A stretch of DNA of 53,995 bases from Dehalococcoidia bacterium UBA2991. Its GTDB lineage: Bacteria > Chloroflexota > Dehalococcoidia > Tepidiformales > Tepidiformaceae. The DNA lies in contig DEAD01000002.1 of the NCBI GenBank assembly GCA_002346645.1, positions 1 to 53,995 of the forward strand. The letters are read 5' to 3'. Below, piece after piece: positions 24,440 to 33,368 of this stretch (its first letter is position 1; the number at the start of each line of letters is the position of its first letter). The notes under the pieces were generated by a model. That model was given only the letters and a program-made list of their open reading frames with translations. It did not search any database and was not told the origin of the DNA. Made by a program: the position numbers and the translations under genes.

Positions 24440-25437
24440 GCAAGAGCAATTTACTCATTCCCGGCACGCTCGATGCCATCACCGACGTCCGCGGGATACG
24501 TGTAGGGCACTGGACTTCACGCCGGCAGGCTACAGGCTGCACAGTCATCCTGTGCGAGAGCTGCACTGCGGGAGCTGTGGCCATTCAGGGAGGAGCCCCA
24601 GCAACACATGAGACCGACGCCCTTGCAGGAGAAAACTTAGTCCGGCGTTGCCACGCTGTAGTACTCACCGGCGGCTCAGCATTCGGACTGGCTAGCACGA
24701 CAGGAGTGGCACACTGGTTAGCAGCACAAGGGGTCGGGATTGAGACTAAAGGGGGCCCAGTACCCATTGTTGTTGGAGCAGGCCTTTTCGACCTAAATAC
24801 GGGGCCACACGCCTTTCCAGGAGCGGAGGAGGGAGAACGAGCGGCAAAACGGGCAACCAGCGGCAAGATACCCCAAGGCAGTGTGGGCGCAGGCACAGGA
24901 GCAACCGTTGCAAAACTGCTGGGCATGGAGCAGAGACTAAAAGGAGGCGTGGGAACGGCAAGCCTCGTGGGGCCTCAAGGAATAGTCGTAGGAGCACTTG
25001 CAGTTACAAATGCGGTCGGAAACATCATGAATCCCGAGGATGGATCAATGGTGGCTGGACCTCGTGGAGGGGAGCCGGGAGAGATGCGTACACCAGAACA
25101 AGCGGTAGTTGAGCAGAATGAGAGTGCAGCCAGCCTTCGTGAAAACACCACCCTGGTATGCATTGCAACAAATGCAGCCATCGAGCATGTCGGTGTCCAA
25201 AGGTTGGCCGTAAACGGTCACGATGGCCTGGCACGCTCCATTGTCCCATCACACACTCTCGGAGATGGGGATACTGTCTTCGCTCTGACCACTGGGGCTC
25301 TCTCAATGGAATCGGACGATCTAACCACATTGGGACTGATGGCAATGCTTACCGTCGAGCGCGCAGTAGTGCGGAGCGTGAATCTAGCAGAGGGTCTGGC
25401 CGGAGTACCTTCAGCGAAGGAATGGGGCAGCGACTAA
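24436..25437 (+). CDS. P1-family (S58, DmpA/NylC-like) self-processing aminopeptidase
   Basis: The 333-residue protein has the DmpA-fold signature: ITDVRGIRVGHWT at the N terminus, VLTGGSAFGL, GSVGAGTGATVAKLLG and the late segment ENTTLVCIATNA. Family members cleave themselves just before a Thr/Ser that becomes the N-terminal nucleophile; the likely cut here is within ENTT near residue 237. Substrates range from D-amino peptides and beta-peptides to nylon oligomers, so specificity is unknown. GTG start overlaps the upstream gene. Confidence 0.88.
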   Translation: MSKSNLLIPGTLDAITDVRGIRVGHWTSRRQATGCTVILCESCTAGAVAIQGGAPATHETDALAGENLVRRCHAVVLTGGSAFGLASTTGVAHWLAAQGVGIETKGGPVPIVVGAGLFDLNTGPHAFPGAEEGERAAKRATSGKIPQGSVGAGTGATVAKLLGMEQRLKGGVGTASLVGPQGIVVGALAVTNAVGNIMNPEDGSMVAGPRGGEPGEMRTPEQAVVEQNESAASLRENTTLVCIATNAAIEHVGVQRLAVNGHDGLARSIVPSHTLGDGDTVFALTTGALSMESDDLTTLGLMAMLTVERAVVRSVNLAEGLAGVPSAKEWGSD

Positions 25438-25658
25438 TCACTAGGGGGTTGACAAGCGTTTCGTAGGTGGCGACGATCTCGGCCGCAGCTGATCCGTTCG
25501 CGGACAGTGAGCTTTAGGAAACGAGCTACGCACGCTCAAGTCCGCCTGGACCCAAAGGGCCGGTACGGATAGCGAGCCGCGGCCAGCAGGCATGTCTCTG
25601 GCTTCTGGTTCAACCGTATCGCGCCCCGGAGAGGGCGTTTTCGTTGGAGGGAGCCCCC
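25438..25658 (+). promoter_or_regulatory. Structured leader before panD with a terminator-like hairpin
   Basis: This 221-bp gap has no gene. It contains TTGACA at 25449-25454 without a convincing -10, a GTCC/GGAC hairpin (540-543 with 548-551 of 25000), a GCCAG/CTGGC hairpin (25582-25586 with 25598-25602), and CGCCC (CGGAGA) GGGCG followed by TTTT (25622-25641). The last resembles an intrinsic terminator placed 18 nt before the panD start, as expected of an attenuator or riboswitch. Confidence 0.4.
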
Positions 25659-26060
25659 GTGAGAACGGTGCTGGTCGCCAAGATTCATGGAGCCACAGTT
25701 ACCGAGGCCAACCTCGAGTATGAAGGCTCAATAACGCTTGACCCTATCTTGATGGATGCTGTCGGACTGATCCCTTATGAACAGGTCCATGTACTGGATC
25801 TGACAAATGGGGCTCGTCTTGAGACTTACGCAATCGTGGGGCGCGAAGGCAGCGGCGAGGTCTGCATTAACGGGGCTGCAGCACACCTCGTTAATGAGGG
25901 TGACAAGGTGATCATTCTGAGCTACCACCAACTGGACGATGCTGATGCCCGCGACTTGGCACCCCGCATCGTGTACCTGAACGAGAACAACGTGATTGAA
26001 CGGCACGCAAGGGGCGAAGGAATTCGCCACCGCGATGGCGAGCCGGTAGCCACGAGTTAG
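25659..26060 (+). CDS. panD: Aspartate 1-decarboxylase PanD
   Basis: PanD makes beta-alanine for pantothenate. The 133-residue proenzyme carries the KIHGATVTEANL start, the self-cleavage site Gly-Ser in YEGSIT (residues about 24-25, Ser becoming the pyruvoyl group), NGARLETYAI, and GEVCINGAAAHLV. GTG 25659 is preferred to TTG 25644 because GGAGGGAG sits 6-8 nt before it and the protein then begins at the conserved VRTV. First gene of panD-panB-panC. Confidence 0.94.
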   Translation: MRTVLVAKIHGATVTEANLEYEGSITLDPILMDAVGLIPYEQVHVLDLTNGARLETYAIVGREGSGEVCINGAAAHLVNEGDKVIILSYHQLDDADARDLAPRIVYLNENNVIERHARGEGIRHRDGEPVATS

Positions 26061-26069
26061 GGGAACACA

Positions 26070-26915
26070 ATGGGGCGTATTTCAATTCACAAGCTGACAG
26101 AGTGGAAGCAGGAGGGGCATCGTTTCGCGATGCTGACTGCGTATGACTTCGCGATGGCACGTCTAGTTGAGCAAGCTGGAGCACCCGTAATCCTCGTAGG
26201 AGACTCACTAGGGACGGTAATGCTCGGCCACGAGTCGACAGTGCCAGTCACAATGGACGACATGCTCCACCACACGAAGGCTGTGGTCCGTGGGACGGAA
26301 CGTTCCCTAGTGATTGCAGACATGCCTTTCATGAGCTACCAAGCAAACGCCGACGAAGCAGTCGCGAACGCAGGGCGGCTTCTGCAAGCTGGCGCTGGGG
26401 CTATAAAGCTAGAAGGCGGCAGCGAGATAGCCCCCTTAGTGCGCCGAATGGTTGCTACAGGCATCCCCGTCATGGGCCACTTGGGTTTGACGCCGCAATC
26501 AGTAAACCAATTTGGCGGACACAAGGTACAAGGAAAAACACCGGCAGCTGCGGCAAAAATCATCGGAGATGCGCGGGCACTTGAGGAAGCAGGAGCCTTC
26601 GCGCTAGTACTAGAGACTGTGCCAGCCCCACTCGCAAAGATGGTGACCGAGCGAGTCACCGTTCCTACGATTGGGATCGGAGCAGGACCAGATTGTGACG
26701 GTCAGGTACAGGTGCTCCACGATATTTTGGGGCTATTCGACGACCAGAGAAAATTCAGGCATACCAAGCGCTATGCAGAGCTGGGAGAGATTGTCCGCCA
26801 AGCAATCCGCGACTACGTTTCAGAGGTCGAGGTTGGCGATTTTCCTACAGAAAGGGAAAGCTTCCCAATGACAGAGGAAACACTGAGCGAGCTGCGCCAA
26901 GGCGCGCACGCCTGA
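26070..26915 (+). CDS. panB: 3-methyl-2-oxobutanoate hydroxymethyltransferase PanB
   Basis: The 281-residue enzyme makes ketopantoate from 2-oxoisovalerate and methylene-THF. Visible motifs are MLTAYDFAMARL, LVGDSLGTVMLGH (magnesium-binding Asp region), IKLEGG, and GHLGLTPQSVNQFGG. It starts 9 bp after panD and is followed after 21 bp by panC, forming a full beta-alanine and pantoate arm in one transcript. Confidence 0.95.
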   Translation: MGRISIHKLTEWKQEGHRFAMLTAYDFAMARLVEQAGAPVILVGDSLGTVMLGHESTVPVTMDDMLHHTKAVVRGTERSLVIADMPFMSYQANADEAVANAGRLLQAGAGAIKLEGGSEIAPLVRRMVATGIPVMGHLGLTPQSVNQFGGHKVQGKTPAAAAKIIGDARALEEAGAFALVLETVPAPLAKMVTERVTVPTIGIGAGPDCDGQVQVLHDILGLFDDQRKFRHTKRYAELGEIVRQAIRDYVSEVEVGDFPTERESFPMTEETLSELRQGAHA

Positions 26916-26936
26916 CGTTAGCAAGCTGGATCACGC

Positions 26937-27782
26937 ATGGAGATCCTCCAAACTCCAGCGGAGATGCGCACTTGGCGCGAGGAACACCCTGGGAGCCTCG
27001 GGCTAACCCCAACCATGGGTTACCTGCACGAAGGGCATCTTGCCCTTGCGCAGAGGTCGGTGACCGAGAACCGCTTTTCGGCAGCAAGCATCTTCGTCAA
27101 CCCAACCCAATTCGGACCTGACGAGGACTTCCAGCGCTACCCGCGAGATGAAGATCGCGATCTGCAACTGCTGCGTGACCTCGAGATTGATGTTGTCTAT
27201 CTACCGGGACTGGAAGAAATGTATCCGAAGGGTTACCAGACATATGTCACGGTAGGGGAGCTGGCACAAGGACTTGAGGGGGCCTCACGGCCAGTTCATT
27301 TCCGCGGGGTTGCTACAGTAGTAACGAAGTTACTAAATGTGGTTCGTCCAGATAGGGCGTACTTCGGAAAGAAGGACGGTCAACAGCTCCGAGTGATCCG
27401 TCGACTCACTCAGGACCTAGATCTGGCAGTCGAGATCGTGGCCTGTGAGACAGTACGAGAGAAGGATGGGCTGGCTATGAGCAGCCGCAACGCCTACCTC
27501 ACAGTAGAGCAAAGAAGGGCTGCCACTATCCTTTCACAGGCTCTGCAGGCTGCAGAGACACAATTCACTGCCGGAGCTCGTTCAGCAGAATCACTAAGGA
27601 GGGTCGTCCGGACTACCGTCGAGACTGAACCCCTTGCAGAATTGGAATACGTTTCTGTTGCGCACTCTGAGACACTGGCCGAAGTGGAGGGCGAGGTGGG
27701 AAGCGAGATACTGCTATCGCTAGCAGCACGCTTCGGCAGTGTGCGACTAATCGATAACGTTACTCTGACCGAAGACACCTAA
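26937..27782 (+). CDS. panC: Pantothenate synthetase PanC
   Basis: The 281-residue enzyme joins pantoate and beta-alanine using ATP. The HxGH-type motif is in TMGYLHEGHLAL; further motifs are VNPTQFGPDEDFQRYPRD, YFGKKDGQQL (the KMSKS-like lysine area) and GLAMSSRN. Last gene of the pan operon; its end is 22 bp before uvrB. Confidence 0.95.
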   Translation: MEILQTPAEMRTWREEHPGSLGLTPTMGYLHEGHLALAQRSVTENRFSAASIFVNPTQFGPDEDFQRYPRDEDRDLQLLRDLEIDVVYLPGLEEMYPKGYQTYVTVGELAQGLEGASRPVHFRGVATVVTKLLNVVRPDRAYFGKKDGQQLRVIRRLTQDLDLAVEIVACETVREKDGLAMSSRNAYLTVEQRRAATILSQALQAAETQFTAGARSAESLRRVVRTTVETEPLAELEYVSVAHSETLAEVEGEVGSEILLSLAARFGSVRLIDNVTLTEDT

Positions 27783-27788
27783 CCGCAC

Positions 27789-27797
27789 TGCTACACT
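27789..27797 (+). promoter_or_regulatory. Extended -10 giving a leaderless uvrB mRNA
   Basis: TG-C-TACACT ends 7 nt before the uvrB ATG (27805), with no Shine-Dalgarno between. The predicted +1 is at the ATG. Confidence 0.5.
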
Positions 27798-27804
27798 GGC
27801 AACC

Positions 27805-29916
27805 ATGGTGTCGCTGGCCTCTTCCTCTACCAGTGCGTTCAAACTAAACGCAGACTTCCAACCAACAGGTGACCAACCACAGGCCATCGAAAAACTGGTT
27901 ACGGGTCTTAGGGCCGGAGACCGTTATCAGACGCTGTTGGGAGCTACAGGCTCAGGAAAGACCTTCACGATCGCGAATGTGGTGGAGGCCGTAGAGCAGC
28001 CCACATTGGTGCTAGCTCATAACAAAACACTCGCAGCGCAGCTCTGCGCTGAATTAAAAGAATTCTTCCCAGAGAACGCAGTCGAATATTTCGTTAGTTA
28101 CTACGACTACTATCAGCCAGAAGCCTACATCCCGAGAAGCGACACCTACATCGCAAAAGATGCCGACATCAACGATGAAATCGACAAACTGCGCCACGCC
28201 GCAACACGGGCACTGTTCACGCGACGGGACGTAATCATTGTGGCAAGCGTGAGCTGCATCTACGGCCTAGGCGAACCCGGGGATTACCAACAGTTCATCC
28301 TTAGTTTGCGCGTGGGGGAGCGTCTGGACCGCCGTGATGTCCTGCGACGAATGGTAGAAATGCAGTACGAGCGAAACGACCAGAACGTCGTACGTGGACG
28401 CTTCCGTATGCGAGGAGATTCCCTAACAATCCTGCCAAGTTACGAAGAGCTCGCGGTCCGTATTGACTTCTGGGACGACGAAGTAGAACGAATTAGTGAG
28501 CTGGACCCTCTTACAGGTGAGATCGTTGCAGAGCGCCAGGAGATAGACATCTTCCCAGCGAAACACTTCGTCACCAGTAAAGATCATCTTGATCAGGCAC
28601 TAAAAGCAATCGAACGCGAGCTCCAGGACCAGACGGCCTTTCTAAAAGAGCAGGGAAAGATCCTGGAAGCTGCTCGCTTGGAAGAACGCACGCACTACGA
28701 CCTAGAAACACTGCGAGAAACAGGGTATTGCGCTGGCATCGAGAATTATTCGAGGCACCTGCAAAGCCGCCCTGTGGGGGCAACACCATGGTGCCTTCTA
28801 GATTATTTTCCGGACGATTGGCTATTAATTGTCGATGAGTCTCACATGACCCTACCTCAGGTAAGAGGTCAGTTCTTCGGAGACCGGTCCCGAAAGGAGA
28901 CTCTCGTGGACTTCGGGTTCCGGCTTCCCAGCGCGCTCGATAATCGCCCTCTAACTTTTGAGGAATTCGACCATCATATAAACCAGGCGATCTTCGTGAG
29001 TGCCACTCCGGCAGAGTACGAGCTTGAACAATCAACCCAGGTAGCACAACAGGTCATCCGCCCAACGGGTGTGCTCGACCCAGTAGTGGATGTTCGCTCA
29101 ACAGAGGGCCAGATCGATGACTTGTTGGGAGAAATCCAGGCAGCCACAGCAAAGGGTCAACGCGTATTGGTCACCACACTCACAAAGAAGATGGCCGAGG
29201 ACCTTGCCGATTACTTAACCGAGATGGGAGTTAAAACCCACTACCTCCACTCGGAAATAGAGACGCTCGACCGGGTAGAGATACTTAGGGACCTACGGTT
29301 AGGAATATACGACGTAGTGGTGGGGATCAATTTGTTACGAGAGGGACTAGATCTGCCTGAGGTTTCTCTCGTCGCAATCCTAGATGCAGACAAAGAAGGG
29401 TACCTCCGCTCAAACCGTTCACTCATCCAGACCATCGGGCGAGCAGCACGTCATATAGAGGGGCGAGTGATCATGTATGCCGACCACGTGACCAAAAGCA
29501 TGGAGACAGCGATCGATGAGACCGCACGTCGACGGGCAATACAGCGCACCTATAACCAAAAACACAGCCTAAAACCGTCAACAATCACTAAGGCAATTCG
29601 GGATATCACAGACCACGTGCGTAACACAGCAGAAGAAGTTGAGGACCCCAACGGAGAAATACCTGCGGGAATGGCACCAGACGACCTGCTGCGGATGATC
29701 AAGGATTTGGAACGCGAAATGAAAGGGGCAGCGAAGAACCTAGAGTTCGAAAAAGCTGCTGCACTGCGCGACCGAATTGTGGAGCTACGGCGAGAGTTGA
29801 TGGGATCAGAGAAGGAAGAACTAGAGGCCTTCGCAAAGGCAGCAGGCCAGAGAGGTCCAGTTCGTTACGGACGAAGCCAAGCAGGAGGACGCAACCGAAG
29901 AAAACGGTTCCAGTAA
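27805..29916 (+). CDS. uvrB: Excinuclease ABC subunit UvrB
   Basis: The 703-residue damage-verification helicase of nucleotide excision repair. Walker A is GATGSGKT (about residue 49), the beta-hairpin region is YYDYYQPEAYIP, DEAH-type DESHMT is present, helicase motif VI is QTIGRAARH, and a C-terminal UVR motif (LEREMKGAAKNLEFEKAAAL) would bind UvrC. A basic tail of about 25 residues follows the UVR motif. Confidence 0.97.
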   Translation: MVSLASSSTSAFKLNADFQPTGDQPQAIEKLVTGLRAGDRYQTLLGATGSGKTFTIANVVEAVEQPTLVLAHNKTLAAQLCAELKEFFPENAVEYFVSYYDYYQPEAYIPRSDTYIAKDADINDEIDKLRHAATRALFTRRDVIIVASVSCIYGLGEPGDYQQFILSLRVGERLDRRDVLRRMVEMQYERNDQNVVRGRFRMRGDSLTILPSYEELAVRIDFWDDEVERISELDPLTGEIVAERQEIDIFPAKHFVTSKDHLDQALKAIERELQDQTAFLKEQGKILEAARLEERTHYDLETLRETGYCAGIENYSRHLQSRPVGATPWCLLDYFPDDWLLIVDESHMTLPQVRGQFFGDRSRKETLVDFGFRLPSALDNRPLTFEEFDHHINQAIFVSATPAEYELEQSTQVAQQVIRPTGVLDPVVDVRSTEGQIDDLLGEIQAATAKGQRVLVTTLTKKMAEDLADYLTEMGVKTHYLHSEIETLDRVEILRDLRLGIYDVVVGINLLREGLDLPEVSLVAILDADKEGYLRSNRSLIQTIGRAARHIEGRVIMYADHVTKSMETAIDETARRRAIQRTYNQKHSLKPSTITKAIRDITDHVRNTAEEVEDPNGEIPAGMAPDDLLRMIKDLEREMKGAAKNLEFEKAAALRDRIVELRRELMGSEKEELEAFAKAAGQRGPVRYGRSQAGGRNRRKRFQ

Positions 29917-29998
29917 GGGTGCAGACCTAGCACTCCAAGCTATTCACGCGGGATTTACTAACAGAGAGTAGGCTTGGCCGCCTCGGAAAGGTGGGAAT

Positions 29999-30463
29999 AT
30001 GCCAAGTCGACGAGGCCAGATAGCAATGACATCCAAGGAACAGAAACAGTTCCTCAACGAGGGCTGGACATTGCAGGTGGCAACAAACGGTCCGGCTGGA
30101 TTCCCCCATCTTGCGGCGATGTGGTACGTAATCATCGATGGGATTGTTCACTTCACAACGTTTGGGAAGAGCCAGAAGATCCTGAACCTTCAAAGAGACG
30201 GGCATATCACAGCAATGCTAGAAACTGGGCAACGCTACGAGGAGCTACGGGGACTGGTAATTCGGGGAACAGGACAGTTAGACATGGACCCTCAGACAAC
30301 AGCATCAGTAATGTCGGTCGTAGCTAATAAATACCAAGGGATGCCAATACCAACAGAAACGCCAGAGGCAGCAATGCCGGCTGCAACGAAACGGGTCACC
30401 GTTCGAATCCTGCCTGAACAAATCTACAGCTGGGATCACACAAAGCTAGGCGGGCGCTACTAG
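29999..30463 (+). CDS. Pyridoxamine-phosphate-oxidase-fold (split-barrel) flavoprotein
   Basis: The 154-residue protein has the split beta-barrel pattern of FMN/F420-dependent PPOX-class proteins: LQVATNGPAGFPHLAAMWYV, FGKSQKILNLQRDGHITAMLE and LVIRGTGQLD. Whether it binds FMN or F420 and what it reduces cannot be told. It begins with AAAGGTGGGA upstream and its stop overlaps convergent ruvC by 4 bp. Confidence 0.8.
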   Translation: MPSRRGQIAMTSKEQKQFLNEGWTLQVATNGPAGFPHLAAMWYVIIDGIVHFTTFGKSQKILNLQRDGHITAMLETGQRYEELRGLVIRGTGQLDMDPQTTASVMSVVANKYQGMPIPTETPEAAMPAATKRVTVRILPEQIYSWDHTKLGGRY

Positions 30464-30942
30464 AGGCCACTTACTCGGGTCTGCGCCCAGTGTGTGATAG
30501 CAACAGCGAGAGCATCAGCAGCATCAGAGGGGCTAGGAGTCTCCTGGATTCCTAGCTGGATGCGCACCATCTCAGCGATCTGTTTCTTATCACCGCGACC
30601 GTAACCCGTAACAGTGCTCTTTATGAGGGTGGGCGCATATTCATAAACCTCGATACCTGCGTCAGCGAGCGCCAGTATTGCGGCAGCACGAGCATGACCA
30701 AGAGCAAGAGCGGAGCGGGCGTTGGAACCGACAAAGGAGGCTTCAACAGCCCCGACCTCGGGTGACCACTGGGCTAAGGCCTCGCGCACACCATCCCGGA
30801 TAAGAACAAGGCGCTGGGAGAGGCTATCAACAGGGCGAGTGCGCACAATGCCATGTGAAACGTGGCGGCATTGGTCACCATCAATGTCGACCACACCGTA
30901 GCCAGTGACATTGAGACCAGGATCGATACCGGCTATACGCAT
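30460..30942 (-). CDS. ruvC: Holliday junction resolvase RuvC
   Basis: The 160-residue endonuclease has the four acidic RNase H-fold residues: GIDPGL (Asp7), VEASFVG (Glu about 67), and PSDAADALAVA (two Asp near 139-142), plus the junction-binding segment YAPTLIKSTVTGYGRGDKKQ. Downstream of yebC and surE on the same strand, the common yebC-ruvC order. Leaderless start predicted. Confidence 0.95.
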   Translation of the reverse strand: MRIAGIDPGLNVTGYGVVDIDGDQCRHVSHGIVRTRPVDSLSQRLVLIRDGVREALAQWSPEVGAVEASFVGSNARSALALGHARAAAILALADAGIEVYEYAPTLIKSTVTGYGRGDKKQIAEMVRIQLGIQETPSPSDAADALAVAITHWAQTRVSGL

Positions 30943-30948
30943 TAATGC

Positions 30949-30954
30949 ACTCTA
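30949..30954 (-). promoter_or_regulatory. -10 box giving a leaderless ruvC mRNA
   Basis: On the minus strand TAGAGT is followed by 6 nt and the ruvC ATG. No Shine-Dalgarno is present. Confidence 0.4.
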
Positions 30955-31093
30955 CGACTGCAGACAGGAGTAAGTCCCCTAAGGAAAGTCACATTTCCCA
31001 AAAACCTTCAGCGAGTTCCGTTAAACAAATCCACAACCACCACTGGAAGGATTCGCGCCCTAGCCTCTAACAGTAAGCACTATGTGATAGCCA

Positions 31094-31840
31094 TTAGGCA
31101 TACTGAGCTAAGAGCTCCTCATCGAAGTCAGCATTGGAATAGACGCGCTGCACATCCTCGAGCTCCTCTAGGCCATCAAGGAGCTGGAGCGCCTGAGCGG
31201 CGGGACCCTTCTCCAGAGAAACTGTGGCAGTAGGAACCATAGATAGGTCGGCATGTTCAACGGTATACCCCGCCTCCACGAGTAACTGACGAACGGTCTC
31301 CAGGTCCCCGGGGCTGGTTTGTACCTCGACCGAGTTTCCAGATGTCTCAACATCCTCAGCGCCAGCTTCAATGGCGGCAAGAACCACCTCATCCTCATCA
31401 CTATCGCCTAGGGAAACAGAGAGAGCTCCACGAGGCTCAAACTGCCACGCTACCGAACCATTTTCTCCAAGATTGCCCCCGACGCGGGTGAACTCGTGGC
31501 GGATAGCAGCGACAGTGCGGTTTCGGTTGTCGGTAACTGCAGTGACCAGAATGGCAGTACCACCAGGCCCATAGCCTTCATAGCTAACTTCCTGCAGCTG
31601 CTCACTATCGCTTCCGCCAGTGGCCTTAGCAATCGCACGGCTAATGTTGTCATTAGGCATATTCGCTGCCTTAGCCCGTTGGACAGCAAGCCGCAGCTTG
31701 AAATTAGTATCGGAGTCCGGCCCACCAGCCTTTGCAGCAAGCTGCAATTCTTTGGCGAGCTTTGTGAAGAGAGCACCCCGCTTGCTGTCGGCCGCTTCCT
31801 TCTTGCGCTTGATGGTCGACCATTTCGAGTGGCCAGACAT
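31094..31840 (-). CDS. YebC/PmpR family protein
   Basis: The 248-residue protein begins MSGHSKWSTIKRKKEAADSK and has the PNDNISRAIAKATG, YEGYGPGGTAILV and RHEFTRVGGNLGENGSVAW signatures. Family members act as transcription regulators or, as shown more recently for YebC/TACO1, help translation of proline-rich sequences. GGAGGAC precedes the ATG. The gap to ruvC is 151 bp and shows no other gene. Confidence 0.94.
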   Translation of the reverse strand: MSGHSKWSTIKRKKEAADSKRGALFTKLAKELQLAAKAGGPDSDTNFKLRLAVQRAKAANMPNDNISRAIAKATGGSDSEQLQEVSYEGYGPGGTAILVTAVTDNRNRTVAAIRHEFTRVGGNLGENGSVAWQFEPRGALSVSLGDSDEDEVVLAAIEAGAEDVETSGNSVEVQTSPGDLETVRQLLVEAGYTVEHADLSMVPTATVSLEKGPAAQALQLLDGLEELEDVQRVYSNADFDEELLAQYA

Positions 31841-31890
31841 GGGCTGTCCTCCAGATCGGTGAGCTTGGAGTGTATCGCAACGCCCGGTAG

Positions 31891-32673
31891 CTATTCACTC
31901 CAGGCAGCGTTTAAGCGCTCACCCAGGGCATCGATAACCTGATGATCAGTGAAGTTGGCCTGGATGGGACTGATACTTACGTATTTGTTAATTAGGGCCC
32001 ATATGTCAGTTCCGGGAGGCGGATCAAGAAGGGTGGATTCGAAAGGTCCTCGTGTAAGAACACCGCTCGTTTCACCCTGGACTTCAAGGTGGAAATACCC
32101 TCGCCGAGCGACTCGCGTGACAAGAAAGCCCTTGATCTCCTCGAATGGAACCAGCGGGATATTAATGTTGAGAAAGATGGATTCAGGAAATGCACCCTCT
32201 ATCCCCTCGCGGCAAAGCATTGCCGCAATGCGTTCGGCAGTATCCCAGTCAACCTCAGTACGAGGGATCATCGCGTAGGAAATAGCCATAGACGGTATAC
32301 CGCGAAAGTGGCTCTGAAGAGCTGCACCAACCGTGCCACTGGCCGTGAGATCATTACCCATATTGGAACCCTGGTTGATGCCTGAAACGACCAGGTCAGG
32401 TGGCTCGTCAAGCACGCCGTCAAGACCAACGATGACCGAAGAGGCAGGGGAGCCATTCACGTGCCAGGCTTCGACATCAGCAATAGGAGGAGCCTCAATG
32501 CGAGTCCAGACAAGCTCTTGGCGCAGAGTTAGGCTGCCGCCTACAGCGCTCTGGTTCTTGTCTGGAGCGACAACAATTACTTCACAGTCCAGGGAGCGAC
32601 AAGCTTGGGCCAAGGCCCAAAGTCCAGGCGATTCATAACCATCATCGTTACTCAGAAGGATGCGGCGGGGCAT
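31891..32673 (-). CDS. surE: 5'/3'-nucleotidase SurE
   Basis: The 260-residue phosphatase has the metal-binding start RILLSNDDGYESPGL, VVAPDKNQSAVGGSLTL and SGINQGSNMGNDLTASGTVGAA, all SurE hallmarks. SurE removes phosphate from nucleoside monophosphates and survival-phase metabolites. The box TAGCAT ends 9 nt before the ATG and there is no clear Shine-Dalgarno, so a nearly leaderless transcript is possible. Confidence 0.94.
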   Translation of the reverse strand: MPRRILLSNDDGYESPGLWALAQACRSLDCEVIVVAPDKNQSAVGGSLTLRQELVWTRIEAPPIADVEAWHVNGSPASSVIVGLDGVLDEPPDLVVSGINQGSNMGNDLTASGTVGAALQSHFRGIPSMAISYAMIPRTEVDWDTAERIAAMLCREGIEGAFPESIFLNINIPLVPFEEIKGFLVTRVARRGYFHLEVQGETSGVLTRGPFESTLLDPPPGTDIWALINKYVSISPIQANFTDHQVIDALGERLNAAWSE

Positions 32674-32816
32674 CTCAAGGAGATGCTACGCGACCACCAG
32701 GTTAGCGGCTCCATCATCCTTGAGGCCAATGTCCAGAAACTAGTATGGCTATCCACTAAACAACTACTAGGACCAGCACTTTTCGCAATAGTGAACCGAA
32801 TTCCAACTCTGTCGTC

Positions 32817-33368
32817 CTAGATGGCATGAATCCCATCGGTAATAAGTCCCACAGCAAGGAATACAAGCAGTGCCCCCATAAGGCGCGCGAGAGCTGAAAC
32901 GATGTATACAAATCGCCCTGCTAATGCAGAAAGGACAAAGGCCGCAACGGCCACAACAATCACGAGTGCGAGGATGGTCTGGCCCTCGCCGGCATCTGCG
33001 GAGCGGGTAAGGACCGCTGTGAAAACAGCCGGGCTAGCAAGAAGAGGAAAACCGATCGGGAAGAGGGCTCTCCACCAACCCTCCCCAATGGGGTAGGAGA
33101 AGGGACCAAAGAACATGAAAGCACCGCCAGTAACGGCCATGACAATGCCGGCGGAGATTCGGAAAGTCTCGGGCTGGAGCTGAAGGGCATCAAGAAATCC
33201 GTCTGTAGCAAAGGTGGTAGCAAGTAGAAGCGCACCTGCAGCGATGAAGGCTAAAGCAGCATTCTTTGGTTGGAGGCTACTGCATCCAGACTTGTTCACA
33301 GTCGCAAGAACAGCGAACGGGTTTACAGATGCAAATATTAGAAGAAGGGTGATGTCTATTCCGCTCAT
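32817..33368 (-). CDS. MarC-family integral membrane protein
   Basis: The 183-residue protein has about six membrane helices and the MarC pattern FASVNPFAVLATV at the N terminus and FPLLASPAVFTAVL in the middle. MarC proteins resemble transporters but their substrate is unknown. ATG 33368 overlaps the TGA of the upstream gene (ATGA), which favours it over 33383 and suggests coupling. Confidence 0.75.
   Translation of the reverse strand: MSGIDITLLLIFASVNPFAVLATVNKSGCSSLQPKNAALAFIAAGALLLATTFATDGFLDALQLQPETFRISAGIVMAVTGGAFMFFGPFSYPIGEGWWRALFPIGFPLLASPAVFTAVLTRSADAGEGQTILALVIVVAVAAFVLSALAGRFVYIVSALARLMGALLVFLAVGLITDGIHAI

Noticed and set aside
25449..25477. TTGACA with 17-bp spacing as a panD promoter
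   Set aside because: The -10 position reads GACGAT, a poor match; not called as a promoter on its own.
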